Origin: a virus
Reading direction: 5' to 3' (one strand)
IMG/VR virus record: IMGVR_UViG_3300025420_000020
Location: 1 to 24,372 of that record
DNA length: 24,372 bases
Positions 5,075 through 10,181 of this stretch are shown here, in pieces (position 1 is the stretch's first letter; every line of letters starts with the position of its first letter). The notes under the pieces were generated by a model. The model saw nothing but the letters and a program-made list of their open reading frames with translations. It made no database searches and was not told where the DNA came from. Both the position numbers and the translations under genes were made by a program.

Positions 5075-5362
5075 TTAAGTATTGGATGATACATTTTCTA
5101 CAACAATCCAATCATTTGCAAAAAGTGCTGGTTTAGATAATACCCACTGAATTACTATTGTTTCAGGAGGTTGATTAGGATCAATAGTTCTTTCAAGGTT
5201 TATATTAATGTTAGGTAAATTAGTAATATCGGTATTTGCAGGATCAAATGTAAGATACAATGTGCTATTAGCCATACCCATTCTACCGGTATCTGTTTCC
5301 CAAATTTTTCTTTTTATATGTTGACCGTTCATTAATGCGATAGACGCATTGGCAAAGTCCAT
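5075..5362 (-). CDS. DUF2829 family protein, Tad2-like anti-Thoeris candidate (95 aa)
   Basis: The start is ATG 5362 (MDFANASIALMNGQHIKRKIW), with TAGGAG upstream; the longer frame from 5407 overlaps the previous gene. The pattern F..A...L..G..I.R..W near the N-terminus, LYLTF in the middle and QWVLSKPALFANDWIVVE at the C-terminus fits DUF2829. The Thoeris inhibitor Tad2 belongs to this family: it sequesters the cyclic ADP-ribose signal (1''-3' gcADPR) made by ThsB and so blocks ThsA activation. Length (about 90 aa) also fits. Many DUF2829 members are untested, so the anti-defence role is an inference. It lies between a conserved hypothetical and a virion-like gene. Confidence 0.65.
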   Translation of the reverse strand: MDFANASIALMNGQHIKRKIWETDTGRMGMANSTLYLTFDPANTDITNLPNININLERTIDPNQPPETIVIQWVLSKPALFANDWIVVENVSSNT

Positions 5363-5364
5363 TT

Positions 5365-5907
5365 TTATGCTCCTATAATCCATTCGGGCGGTTGACGGTT
5401 CTTCCACCTATGTAGGTGCACCTTACCAACCTTGTAATAGTTCCGATAGTTGATTATCGGATCTTTTGATATAATGTATTTAGGATCCATGGCACTTGGA
5501 GGTTCGGTGAAATATATTAAAGGTGTGTTATGTGGTGTATATCTAAGGTCATACAAAAGACCGTCTGCCTCAACTTTATGTGTCTTGCCATAACGATAGG
5601 TATATTCTTTACAGTATTCACGGAGCAATGACCACAACCAGAGATAGTTGGACTCGGTTTCACGGCACCACACGGCCGATGGATGATTGACATGAGTTGC
5701 TGAGTATAGTTGAGCATTGCGGTCATCATCAAGGCGCCACCGCTTTACCTTGCGTTTTCCACCATCGTCTATATACTCATGACCGTCTAGCACTCGGTGA
5801 GCCGTGGATAAAAGTTGGGCACTCTCAAGGATCATCTTAACACAGTGAGAGTCCACGGACCACTCGGCACACATTTTAGGATCATTATCAAGATAAAATA
5901 TATTCAT
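5365..5907 (-). CDS. Conserved T4-like phage protein of unknown function (180 aa)
   Basis: I start at ATG 5907 (MNIFYLDNDPKMCAEWSVDSH), where GAGGACATCTA precedes the ATG and the upstream gene ends TAATG. I recall the block CVKMILESAQLLSTAHRVLDG and THVNHPSAVWCRE as typical of a protein widespread in T4-like cyanophages and relatives. It has many conserved His, Asp, Arg and Trp residues, as expected of an enzyme, and a C-terminal ISKDPIINYRNYYKVGK block. No function is known to me. It ends 2 bases before the start of the Tad2-like gene, so the two are co-translated. Confidence 0.82.
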   Translation of the reverse strand: MNIFYLDNDPKMCAEWSVDSHCVKMILESAQLLSTAHRVLDGHEYIDDGGKRKVKRWRLDDDRNAQLYSATHVNHPSAVWCRETESNYLWLWSLLREYCKEYTYRYGKTHKVEADGLLYDLRYTPHNTPLIYFTEPPSAMDPKYIISKDPIINYRNYYKVGKVHLHRWKNRQPPEWIIGA

Positions 5908-6062
5908 TAGATGTCCTCGTAAAACATATCCCACCAACCATCACACCACACATTGTAAAGTATCTCATGGACTCCTTCATAAGGATTATCCATAGGGCAT
6001 ACCTTATCAAAATATGCCTCTTTACCTTCACTATAAGCGATTTGTTTTAGATAATCGTTCAT
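5907..6062 (-). CDS. Small Rmf/CrpP-like protein (51 aa)
   Basis: ATG 6062 overlaps the oxygenase stop (ATGA) and the TAA at 5907 overlaps the next start (TAATG), so the gene is locked into the operon on both sides. GGAAAG lies 8 bases before the start. The product (MNDYLKQIAYSEGKEAYFDK...) has the layout of ribosome modulation factor: A...G..A..., then CP, then W..GW (here VWCDGWWD). Rmf dimerises ribosomes in stationary phase, and Rmf-like peptides occur in several phages and plasmids. The similarity is short, and the basic residues of true Rmf are mostly replaced by acidic ones, so the role is open. Confidence 0.65.
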   Translation of the reverse strand: MNDYLKQIAYSEGKEAYFDKVCPMDNPYEGVHEILYNVWCDGWWDMFYEDI

Positions 6063-6574
6063 TTAATTCTTTCCCAATCATTTGTAGGTATACTGAAACC
6101 AAATATCCATAAAAATCTAGGATTATTAAGAACCTCACCAACTTCATGTGGAGATTTACACACATTATAACACATCAAATCACCAGCGGGCAAATTATAT
6201 TTTATCCCATCGACGGTAATTTCAGCACCATCACTATTTTGAATTATTACGTTACAGTGTATAGTTTCTGTATCAGGATACCATGTAGGATCTGTATGCG
6301 CAAAACATTTATCTCCTTCATAGGCAACGCTGGCCACCATACCATCTGGAAATGGAGGATATTTAAAATCTTTTATCTGTAAATGATCTATAATTCTATT
6401 CTGAATTTCATACGCCACCTTTGGATACTCAATTTTATCCGAAAAACGAGTAGTTTTTCTATTAGTGCTAGTCTGAAAAACCTTCTGAAAATTATTTGTA
6501 TCTTTATTAAGAAGGATCCAGTTTTTTAATATTTCTATTTCATCTTGTGATAGAAAATTTTTAAAAATTTTCAT
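6059..6574 (-). CDS. 2OG-Fe(II) oxygenase
   Basis: The 171-residue product (MKIFKNFLSQDEIEILKNW) has the Fe(II)/2OG signature: HTD at CFAHTDPTWY, distal His at CKSPHEVGEV and Arg at NNPRFLWIFGF. The N-terminal helical part followed by the beta barrel fits the small phage oxygenase type. The start overlaps the upstream stop (TAATG) and its own stop overlaps the Rmf-like start. It is clearly AT-rich compared with adjacent genes, like the other two oxygenase genes, but not closely similar to them in sequence. Substrate unknown. Confidence 0.85.
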   Translation of the reverse strand: MKIFKNFLSQDEIEILKNWILLNKDTNNFQKVFQTSTNRKTTRFSDKIEYPKVAYEIQNRIIDHLQIKDFKYPPFPDGMVASVAYEGDKCFAHTDPTWYPDTETIHCNVIIQNSDGAEITVDGIKYNLPAGDLMCYNVCKSPHEVGEVLNNPRFLWIFGFSIPTNDWERIK

Positions 6575-6774
6575 TAAGACCTCTCAATAATATCCAGTAA
6601 ATCTTCCAGAAACACCAACTCATTATAATATGCCGCTTCTGTAAAGTCAAGGGGACCGTATTCATCTATTTGCATATTCTGTATGAAAGGACGGAGAGTG
6701 CGGAGGCGATCATACAGTTTTTCTTTTACTTCATCCAACGCTTGTGTTGGATCTTTTGGAAGAAACTCGGACAT
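6574..6774 (-). CDS. Small acidic helical protein (66 aa)
   Basis: Begins MSEFLPKDPTQALDEVKEKL and is predicted nearly all helical and acidic, without membrane segment or Cys. GAGGTAAAGAAAA gives a good ribosome binding site. It overlaps the last 44 bases of the SWIM-protein gene and its TAATG joins the oxygenase start. I do not recognise the family. Confidence 0.72.
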   Translation of the reverse strand: MSEFLPKDPTQALDEVKEKLYDRLRTLRPFIQNMQIDEYGPLDFTEAAYYNELVFLEDLLDIIERS

Positions 6775-7126
6775 TTTTCTTTACCTCGTTTGTGTGACTA
6801 CACCATTTGCGATAATGATATGCGGTACAGTTACATGAATAGCGACCAAAGTTACCACGGGTAACTACATATATTTTTTTATCACCATTTACTAGAGTGA
6901 CGCCATCATCATACTTGTCATTGCCAGTCCATGCCTCCAATATATCACGTTTATCTAATATGCGAGCCGGTGCGTCAGCATCACCAGTGGTTAACATAAA
7001 CTCATTTTCAGATAAACCTTTTGGTTTAGGAAGAACCACACGACCTTCATAATAGTTATAAGGTGCGGAATAAGCATAAGAACCCGGCTTGTAGGCCGAG
7101 TTCCTGTATTTCACTTTAAGGCGCAT
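6731..7126 (-). CDS. SWIM zinc finger-like protein (131 aa)
   Basis: Residues about 95-115 read YSCNCTAYHYRKWCSH, a CxC...CxH SWIM zinc-binding motif, known from DNA- or protein-binding domains of recombination mediators, MULE transposases and SNF2-type proteins. The preceding part (KKIYVVTRGNFGR) matches the beta strands that lead into this motif. The N-terminal half is Tyr-rich and has no recognisable domain. AAGGATAATAT precedes ATG 7126. A nucleic acid-binding role is likely but the partner is unknown. Confidence 0.75.
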   Translation of the reverse strand: MRLKVKYRNSAYKPGSYAYSAPYNYYEGRVVLPKPKGLSENEFMLTTGDADAPARILDKRDILEAWTGNDKYDDGVTLVNGDKKIYVVTRGNFGRYSCNCTAYHYRKWCSHTNEVKKNVRVSSKRSNTSVG

Positions 7127-7135
7127 ATATTATCC

Positions 7136-7738
7136 TTAGATGATTTTTGAGAGGTCAACACCGTCGATGGAGTCCCAATCTTTGTCAACCGAGAATGAGG
7201 TAGCAACCTCACCACTGGTACCAAACTGCTCCGTAACATCATCAAAGTCACGGACTTTCTTAGCGACCTTTTTCTTAGCGGCCACTTTCTTCATACCCAT
7301 GTCCTTAGCAACCTTGCGGAGTGTATCAAGGTTCTTTGCCTTGATTTCAGCAACATTTTCAGCTTCAGTAACGGCATGAACAATAGCGGCATTTTCAGCA
7401 GCCAATGCCTTAGAAGCAGTAAACTTTTTATTTACTTTTTTGACAACCGTAGAAAGTTTAACCGTCTTGGCCTTAGGTGCCTTAGGAGTAGCACTACGCA
7501 ACTCGGCAGCATTAGCAGGTTCGGCAATCATAGTATAAGAAACGACCTTGCGGCCATCTTTATTGGCGGTGATAGTGAAACCATACCGCGTATTGAGGAA
7601 GGACACATACTTGGCGGCATAGTCGCCAGTGCCGACGTGGTCATTAATTTCGGCAGGCGTAACAGTTTTACCCATCACAAGAACCGCAAGGGCGCGGATT
7701 TCAGGACGGATACCGTTGGATGCAGATACTTTAGGCAT
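7136..7738 (-). CDS. Putative DNA-binding protein with N-terminal winged helix and basic linker (200 aa)
   Basis: Start ATG 7738 (MPKVSASNGIRPEIRALAV) has AAAGGAAATCGA upstream; an ATG at 7753 has none. Residues 10-75 look like a helix-turn-helix with a beta wing (TPAEINDHVG...YGFTITANKDGRKVVSYTM), similar in outline to DUF3489-type domains. Residues about 85-165 are very rich in Lys and Ala (KKVAAKKKVAKKV), as in histone-like linkers, and the tail is acidic (DKDWDSIDGVDLSKII). It could be a nucleoid-type or regulatory protein. It is the only gene of the unit started by the promoter at 7775-7802 before the SWIM protein gene. Confidence 0.7.
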   Translation of the reverse strand: MPKVSASNGIRPEIRALAVLVMGKTVTPAEINDHVGTGDYAAKYVSFLNTRYGFTITANKDGRKVVSYTMIAEPANAAELRSATPKAPKAKTVKLSTVVKKVNKKFTASKALAAENAAIVHAVTEAENVAEIKAKNLDTLRKVAKDMGMKKVAAKKKVAKKVRDFDDVTEQFGTSGEVATSFSVDKDWDSIDGVDLSKII

Positions 7739-7774
7739 TCGATTTCCTTTCAAGATTTCTCATTTAATACGGAC

Positions 7775-7802
7775 ATTATAACACAACGGACGGATATGGC
7801 AA
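7775..7802 (-). promoter_or_regulatory. Early-type sigma70 promoter, cassette copy 1
   Basis: TTGCCA (7802-7797), 16-base spacer, TATAAT (7780-7775) preceded by TG one base away (extended -10). The sequence upstream, from the GTTTACA through CGATTTTG and the TCCGTCCG in the spacer, is shared with copy 2 at 8302-8330, so the two are related by duplication. It starts the gene for the 200-residue DNA-binding candidate. Confidence 0.65.
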
Positions 7803-7823
7803 CCAAAATCGTTTGTAAACACA

Positions 7824-7840
7824 TGCGACAGGTTGTCGCA
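7824..7840 (-). repeat. TGCGACA stem-loop, copy 1
   Basis: TGCGACA and TGTCGCA (7 bp arms, 3-base loop) directly after the stop codon of the 65-residue gene and about 20 bases before the next -35 box. It is followed on the minus strand by TGTGTTTAC, so it may act as a weak terminator, an RNA processing site or an operator. Three more copies are at 8352, 9878 and 10127. Confidence 0.75.
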
Positions 7841-7841
7841 C

Positions 7842-8039
7842 CTATAGGTTGTGGTGTTGACAATAGAAATCCTCTCTATAGAAATCGTCTATAATACGAT
7901 TGATTTGCTCTATAGGGATTGTCAACGCCAGTCGGTCGTTTACATACGTCTGGACTTGCTGTTCCGTCTGGGCACCGTATTCGATGGCCTGAACCACCAA
8001 CTCATCCACTTCCAAAGCAAGGTCGGACATTCTGGACAT
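7842..8039 (-). CDS. Small acidic unknown protein (65 aa)
   Basis: Starts MSRMSDLALEVDELVVQAIEY after a near-perfect ribosome binding site (GGAGGGTTAATA). The product is helical and acidic, with a heptad-like pattern and a Cys/His end (DFYCQHHNL). It starts 2 bases after the stop of the 76-residue gene, so the pair forms one operon from the promoter at 8302-8330. Unknown function. Confidence 0.72.
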   Translation of the reverse strand: MSRMSDLALEVDELVVQAIEYGAQTEQQVQTYVNDRLALTIPIEQINRIIDDFYREDFYCQHHNL

Positions 8040-8041
8040 TA

Positions 8042-8272
8042 TTAACCCTCCACAAGATTATTGATATCGGATTGCGAAACGACCGTGACGGTCAAACCTT
8101 TCAACCATTGGTTAATATGCTTTGAGGTTGTGCGAGAATATTTTTCTTCGGTCATTAACCAACCTTGAATAGGATGGAAAGCGGCAACTGGAGTCTGGTA
8201 TGAGAAAAGCACCTTAATGCCGTTCTCAAAGACAACCACATTTTGGTTTGAACCTTTTGGAATGAGTTTCAT
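8042..8272 (-). CDS. Small unknown protein (76 aa)
   Basis: ATG 8272 (MKLIPKGSNQNVVVFENGIK) is chosen over the ATG at 8311 because AGAAAGGATAGTAAACAT lies upstream and the promoter -10 sits at 8302-8307, so 8311 would be upstream of the transcript. The product appears to be a small alpha/beta domain with several aromatic residues (FHPIQGWLM). The last third contains INQWLKGLTV. I know no family. Its leader is nearly identical to that of the 45-residue gene at 9912-10049. Confidence 0.72.
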   Translation of the reverse strand: MKLIPKGSNQNVVVFENGIKVLFSYQTPVAAFHPIQGWLMTEEKYSRTTSKHINQWLKGLTVTVVSQSDINNLVEG

Positions 8273-8301
8273 ATGTTTACTATCCTTTCTGATTATGTCT
8301 A

Positions 8302-8330
8302 ATAATAGCATAAACGGACGGAACAGTCAA
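8302..8330 (-). promoter_or_regulatory. Early-type sigma70 promoter, cassette copy 2
   Basis: TTGACT (8330-8325), 17-base spacer, TATTAT (8307-8302) with TGC before the -10 (extended -10). About 40 bases covering the -10 and leader (TATGCTATT, TTAGACATAATC, AGAAAGGAT, GTAAAC) are repeated almost exactly at 10050-10090. Confidence 0.7.
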
Positions 8331-8351
8331 TCAAAATCGTATGTCAACAGA

Positions 8352-8368
8352 TGCGACAGGATGTCGCA
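8352..8368 (-). repeat. TGCGACA stem-loop, copy 2
   Basis: TGCGACA and TGTCGCA arms with a 3-base loop, identical to copy 4 at 10127-10143. The 8369-8445 stretch between it and the next gene carries GTTTACA-type motifs at about 8381-8388 and 8405-8412 but no gene. Confidence 0.75.
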
Positions 8369-8445
8369 CCTTGCGATTGTAAACCTTCTTCGAGTTGACA
8401 ATCCTCTGTTTACATACAGGATTGCGGAGTGCCTTGGCAACTGGA

Positions 8446-8670
8446 TTAACAGTCTGGATCAAAGTCATGCCATTCTTGCGCTTCGTCCGGTTGACCGTCA
8501 TAATCATCTTCCTCCTCTGCTAGTTCACCATAAAACTCGGCATAATAAGAACTTAAAAAATTGGCGACCTCGGACTCGGACAGATAGTTGAGAAGGTCGC
8601 GGATAAGTTCATCACGATCCAACACACCCTCATCCTTGGCCTCAATAACGGCATTAGTAAACTCACGCAT
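8446..8670 (-). CDS. Acidic unknown protein (74 aa)
   Basis: ATG 8670 (MREFTNAVIEAKDEGVLDRD) follows GGAGGAACGCA, a strong ribosome binding site; longer frames from 8757 are shadows of the next gene upstream. The first 45 residues are helical. The last 25 are extremely acidic (AEEEDDYDGQPDEAQEWHD), which can mimic DNA, as in several anti-restriction or anti-defence proteins, or simply keep a small protein soluble. It is the last gene of the small-gene operon that starts at 9824. Function unknown. Confidence 0.72.
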   Translation of the reverse strand: MREFTNAVIEAKDEGVLDRDELIRDLLNYLSESEVANFLSSYYAEFYGELAEEEDDYDGQPDEAQEWHDFDPDC

Positions 8671-8821
8671 TGCGTTCCTCCATCGACCATGTGACAAAAT
8701 TTTCATCTTTTGTATAATGAGCAATATAACGGTCAACAGCAACCCGTGAGATACCACGGAATGTAATAGACGTACCGTTATTTCCCCAAATTGTAAGATT
8801 GAAAGTCTTTACATTAGCCAT
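8663..8821 (-). CDS. Small unknown protein (52 aa)
   Basis: ATG 8821 to TGA 8663. It overlaps the previous gene by 8 bases and the next one by 8 bases, and GGAGAAACAAA lies before the start. The product (MANVKTFNLTIWGNNGTSIT) begins with beta strands and continues as a helix (RVAVDRYIAHYTKDENF). The chain of short overlaps, each with a ribosome binding site, is the main support. Unknown family. Confidence 0.65.
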   Translation of the reverse strand: MANVKTFNLTIWGNNGTSITFRGISRVAVDRYIAHYTKDENFVTWSMEERNA

Positions 8822-8957
8822 TTTGTTTCTCCATCACATAAGTCCATTTACCATCGGACCATTGTTTAGATTTTACAATTTTATAACCTTGAGCATCAAG
8901 TTCCTCAATACGCTTTGCGACATAACGGAAAGAACCAGACACGATTACTTGCTTCAT
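8814..8957 (-). CDS. Small unknown protein (47 aa)
   Basis: ATG 8957 (MKQVIVSGSFRYVAKRIEEL) has a near-ideal TTGGAGGATTAAT upstream; the longer frame from 9161 is a shadow of two other genes. The peptide looks like a compact beta-alpha-beta unit (VIVSGSFR, then helix, then GYKIVKS and WTYVMEK). Overlaps the next gene by 8 bases. Unknown function. Confidence 0.65.
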   Translation of the reverse strand: MKQVIVSGSFRYVAKRIEELDAQGYKIVKSKQWSDGKWTYVMEKQNG

Positions 8958-8958
8958 A

Positions 8959-9087
8959 TTAATCCTCCAAAGTTCCAGGAACAGCCCAATATGAGATATC
9001 AACTGGTAAAATAGTATTGTGTAACCAGGTGATAAAATCAATACGGCGAGTGCCATATTTACCATTGCTGGAATAAAAGACAACCAT
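8959..9087 (-). CDS. Small unknown protein (42 aa)
   Basis: ATG 9087 to TAA 8959 with GGAGGTTAAT before the start. The stop precedes the next start by one base. The product begins MVVFYSSNGKYGTRRIDFIT, followed by WLHNTILPVDISYW and an acidic end; no membrane segment. Unknown; support comes from the ribosome binding site and packing. Confidence 0.62.
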   Translation of the reverse strand: MVVFYSSNGKYGTRRIDFITWLHNTILPVDISYWAVPGTLED

Positions 9088-9088
9088 A

Positions 9089-9190
9089 TTAACCTCCGAA
9101 GTATGCGATTAGACAAACGCCGAACATAAGACCGACCAACGTTAAGAACAGGCCAAGGCATTGGACCATTTGTTCATCATCTTTAAACAT
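9089..9190 (-). CDS. Small single-span membrane peptide (33 aa)
   Basis: ATG 9190 to TAA 9089. After an acidic start (MFKDDEQMVQ) comes one hydrophobic segment, CLGLFLTLVGLMFGVCLIAYF, about 20 residues, enough for a single membrane span. It overlaps the preceding gene by 8 bases. Such peptides in early phage regions often alter host membrane enzymes or transporters, but there is no direct evidence here. Confidence 0.6.
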   Translation of the reverse strand: MFKDDEQMVQCLGLFLTLVGLMFGVCLIAYFGG

Positions 9191-9272
9191 TATCAGACTC
9201 CGAGAGTAAAGCAACAAGAGCAAAAGAAACTGGAATAGCCAGCGATACGGTTAGAGCGATTATTTCCAACAT
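9183..9272 (-). CDS. Very small membrane peptide (29 aa)
   Basis: ATG 9272 to TAA 9183, preceded by AAAGGTTAATA and starting 2 bases after the stop of the 72-residue gene. Nearly the whole peptide is one hydrophobic helix (LEIIALTVSLAIPVSFALVA) with a short acidic tail (SESDNV). It precedes a second membrane peptide, so the two may form a pair. Called on position and ribosome binding site only. Confidence 0.55.
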   Translation of the reverse strand: MLEIIALTVSLAIPVSFALVALLSESDNV

Positions 9273-9274
9273 TA

Positions 9275-9493
9275 TTAACCTTTCTTTGTAGCAAGTTTAC
9301 CAGACCGACGTAAAGCAACCGACTGGTGACCGCTGTGAGCCACGGTACCACGAATAAGCGGGAACGAGGTGTTGGCCTTGTTACGTTTACCACGTTTACA
9401 AACCGTGATAGCACCACCATTTTCAAAGTATGCCTTGATGGCATCGGTTGTATCGATAGAGAAAGATTTAGGAGCAAAACGAGCAACTGACAT
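9275..9493 (-). CDS. Small basic unknown protein (72 aa)
   Basis: Starts MSVARFAPKSFSIDTTDAIK with GAGGTAATAAA upstream and directly follows the GIY-YIG gene. The product has GGAITVCKRGKRNKAN and ends in a Lys/Arg-rich tail (RRSGKLATKKG), suggesting contact with RNA or DNA. Unknown family; resembles short hypothetical proteins of phage early regions. Confidence 0.7.
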   Translation of the reverse strand: MSVARFAPKSFSIDTTDAIKAYFENGGAITVCKRGKRNKANTSFPLIRGTVAHSGHQSVALRRSGKLATKKG

Positions 9494-9497
9494 TTTA

Positions 9498-9824
9498 TTA
9501 CCTCACATCCGTGTTAAGTTTAGGTTTGCGGGATTTGATTAATTCACGTTCTAAGGTATGAGCAGCGGACTTACCGCGGACCACGTCCAATACAGTAACG
9601 TCAAAGGCATCAGCGCCATATTTGCGTATAGCAACACAGAGCTTCCAGTTTTTGTTTTCTGTAAGGGCCCGTCGGACATGTTTCTGCCACCTTCTGGTTA
9701 GGGATTTCTTAACAGCCGACCGTTCGACAAAGGTCACACCAATGTATTCCTGTCCGTTTACAGACAGACTGTAAACAAGGTGTTTACGATCAGACCGTGA
9801 TTTCCGTTTTTGTGTTTTCATCAT
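9498..9824 (-). CDS. GIY-YIG nuclease domain protein (108 aa)
   Basis: The domain is nearly the whole protein: VYSLSVNG-x-EYIG (GIY-YIG motif, residues about 17-28), the conserved Arg in LTRRWQKH, the metal-binding Glu in TLERELI and the final Asn in KLNTD. The set of catalytic residues looks complete. It has no DNA-binding module, unlike Seg or I-TevI homing enzymes of T4, but has a very basic N-terminus (KTQKRKSRSDRKH). The ATG at 9824 lies only 7 bases after the promoter -10, so the mRNA should be leaderless unless ATG 9821 or a longer transcript is used. It heads the small-gene operon. Confidence 0.8.
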   Translation of the reverse strand: MMKTQKRKSRSDRKHLVYSLSVNGQEYIGVTFVERSAVKKSLTRRWQKHVRRALTENKNWKLCVAIRKYGADAFDVTVLDVVRGKSAAHTLERELIKSRKPKLNTDVR

Positions 9825-9830
9825 GGACGT

Positions 9831-9859
9831 ATAATAGCACTAAGGAACGGCAAAGTCAA
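9831..9859 (-). promoter_or_regulatory. Early-type sigma70 promoter, cassette copy 3
   Basis: TTGACT (9859-9854), 17-base spacer, TATTAT (9836-9831) with TGC before the -10. GTTTACA directly abuts the -35 box upstream. The predicted start falls on or next to the first base of ATG 9824. Confidence 0.7.
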
Positions 9860-9877
9860 TGTAAACTGGCATAAAAT

Positions 9878-9900
9878 GGGTGCGACAGAACGTCGCACCC
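9878..9900 (-). repeat. TGCGAC stem-loop, copy 3 (longest)
   Basis: GGGTGCGAC and GTCGCACCC pair over 9 bp with a 5-base loop, then ATTTTATG on the minus strand. Of the four copies this one most resembles an intrinsic terminator. It follows the 45-residue gene by about 12 bases. Confidence 0.78.
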
Positions 9901-9911
9901 GTAAGTCATTG

Positions 9912-10049
9912 TTATTCTTCGGGGAGATTATCGTATGTAAACCCTAGTTTACATTGTAATAATAAAGCATATTTACAAAAAGGCCAGGGCAGCTCTAATG
10001 TAGCTCTAGCAAATGCTACGGTAATTTTGCGTCGAATATATAGAAGCAT
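9912..10049 (-). CDS. Small unknown protein (45 aa) in its own transcription unit
   Basis: ATG 10049 to TAA 9912, preceded by AGAAAGGATTGTAAAC and a promoter at 10077-10105. The product begins MLLYIRRKITVAFARATLEL and contains WPFCKYALLLQCKLGF, amphipathic or partly membrane-seeking, with an acidic end. Stem-loops lie on both sides, so it is transcribed as a single gene. The leader is a near copy of that at 8273-8300. Unknown function; the coding call depends on the strong start context. Confidence 0.58.
   Translation of the reverse strand: MLLYIRRKITVAFARATLELPWPFCKYALLLQCKLGFTYDNLPEE
9935..9954. promoter_or_regulatory. GTTTACAT palindrome, candidate operator
   Basis: ATGTAAAC and GTTTACAT, perfect 8 bp arms with a 4-base centre (CCTA). 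It lies inside the 3' part of the 45-residue gene. Single half-sites (GTTTACA) occur next to the -35 boxes at 9860, 10105 and near 7817 and 8405, so a shared DNA-binding protein is possible. Confidence 0.5.
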
Positions 10050-10076
10050 GTTTACAATCCTTTCTGATTATGTCTA

Positions 10077-10105
10077 AGAATAGCATAAAGGAAAGGAATT
10101 GTCAA
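10077..10105 (-). promoter_or_regulatory. Early-type sigma70 promoter, cassette copy 4
   Basis: TTGACA (10105-10100), 17-base spacer, TATTCT (10082-10077) with TGC before the -10. Two GTTTACA motifs lie just upstream. Drives the 45-residue gene. Confidence 0.7.
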
Positions 10106-10126
10106 TGTAAACATGATTGTAAACGA

Positions 10127-10143
10127 TGCGACAGGATGTCGCA
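10127..10143 (-). repeat. TGCGACA stem-loop, copy 4
   Basis: Same 17 bases as copy 2 (7 bp arms, 3-base loop), followed by CGTTTAC. It lies about 40 bases after the stop of the methylase gene and before the promoter at 10077-10105. The 10144-10181 stretch holds another GTTTACA motif and no gene. Confidence 0.75.
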
Positions 10144-10181
10144 CCCTGACCTTGGCCGTTTACATACCTCTATAAAGTCTA

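Noticed and set aside
603-8591. Plus-strand open frames, for example 603-836, 4115-4417, 7376-7894 and 8217-8591
   Set aside because: All lie opposite well-supported minus-strand genes, lack good start sites and give low-complexity or unlikely peptides. I found no convincing plus-strand gene in the window.
8814-9161. A 115-codon frame covering several small genes
   Set aside because: Only its last 47 codons have a ribosome binding site and proper context; the rest is out of frame with two other small genes that each have their own strong start signals.
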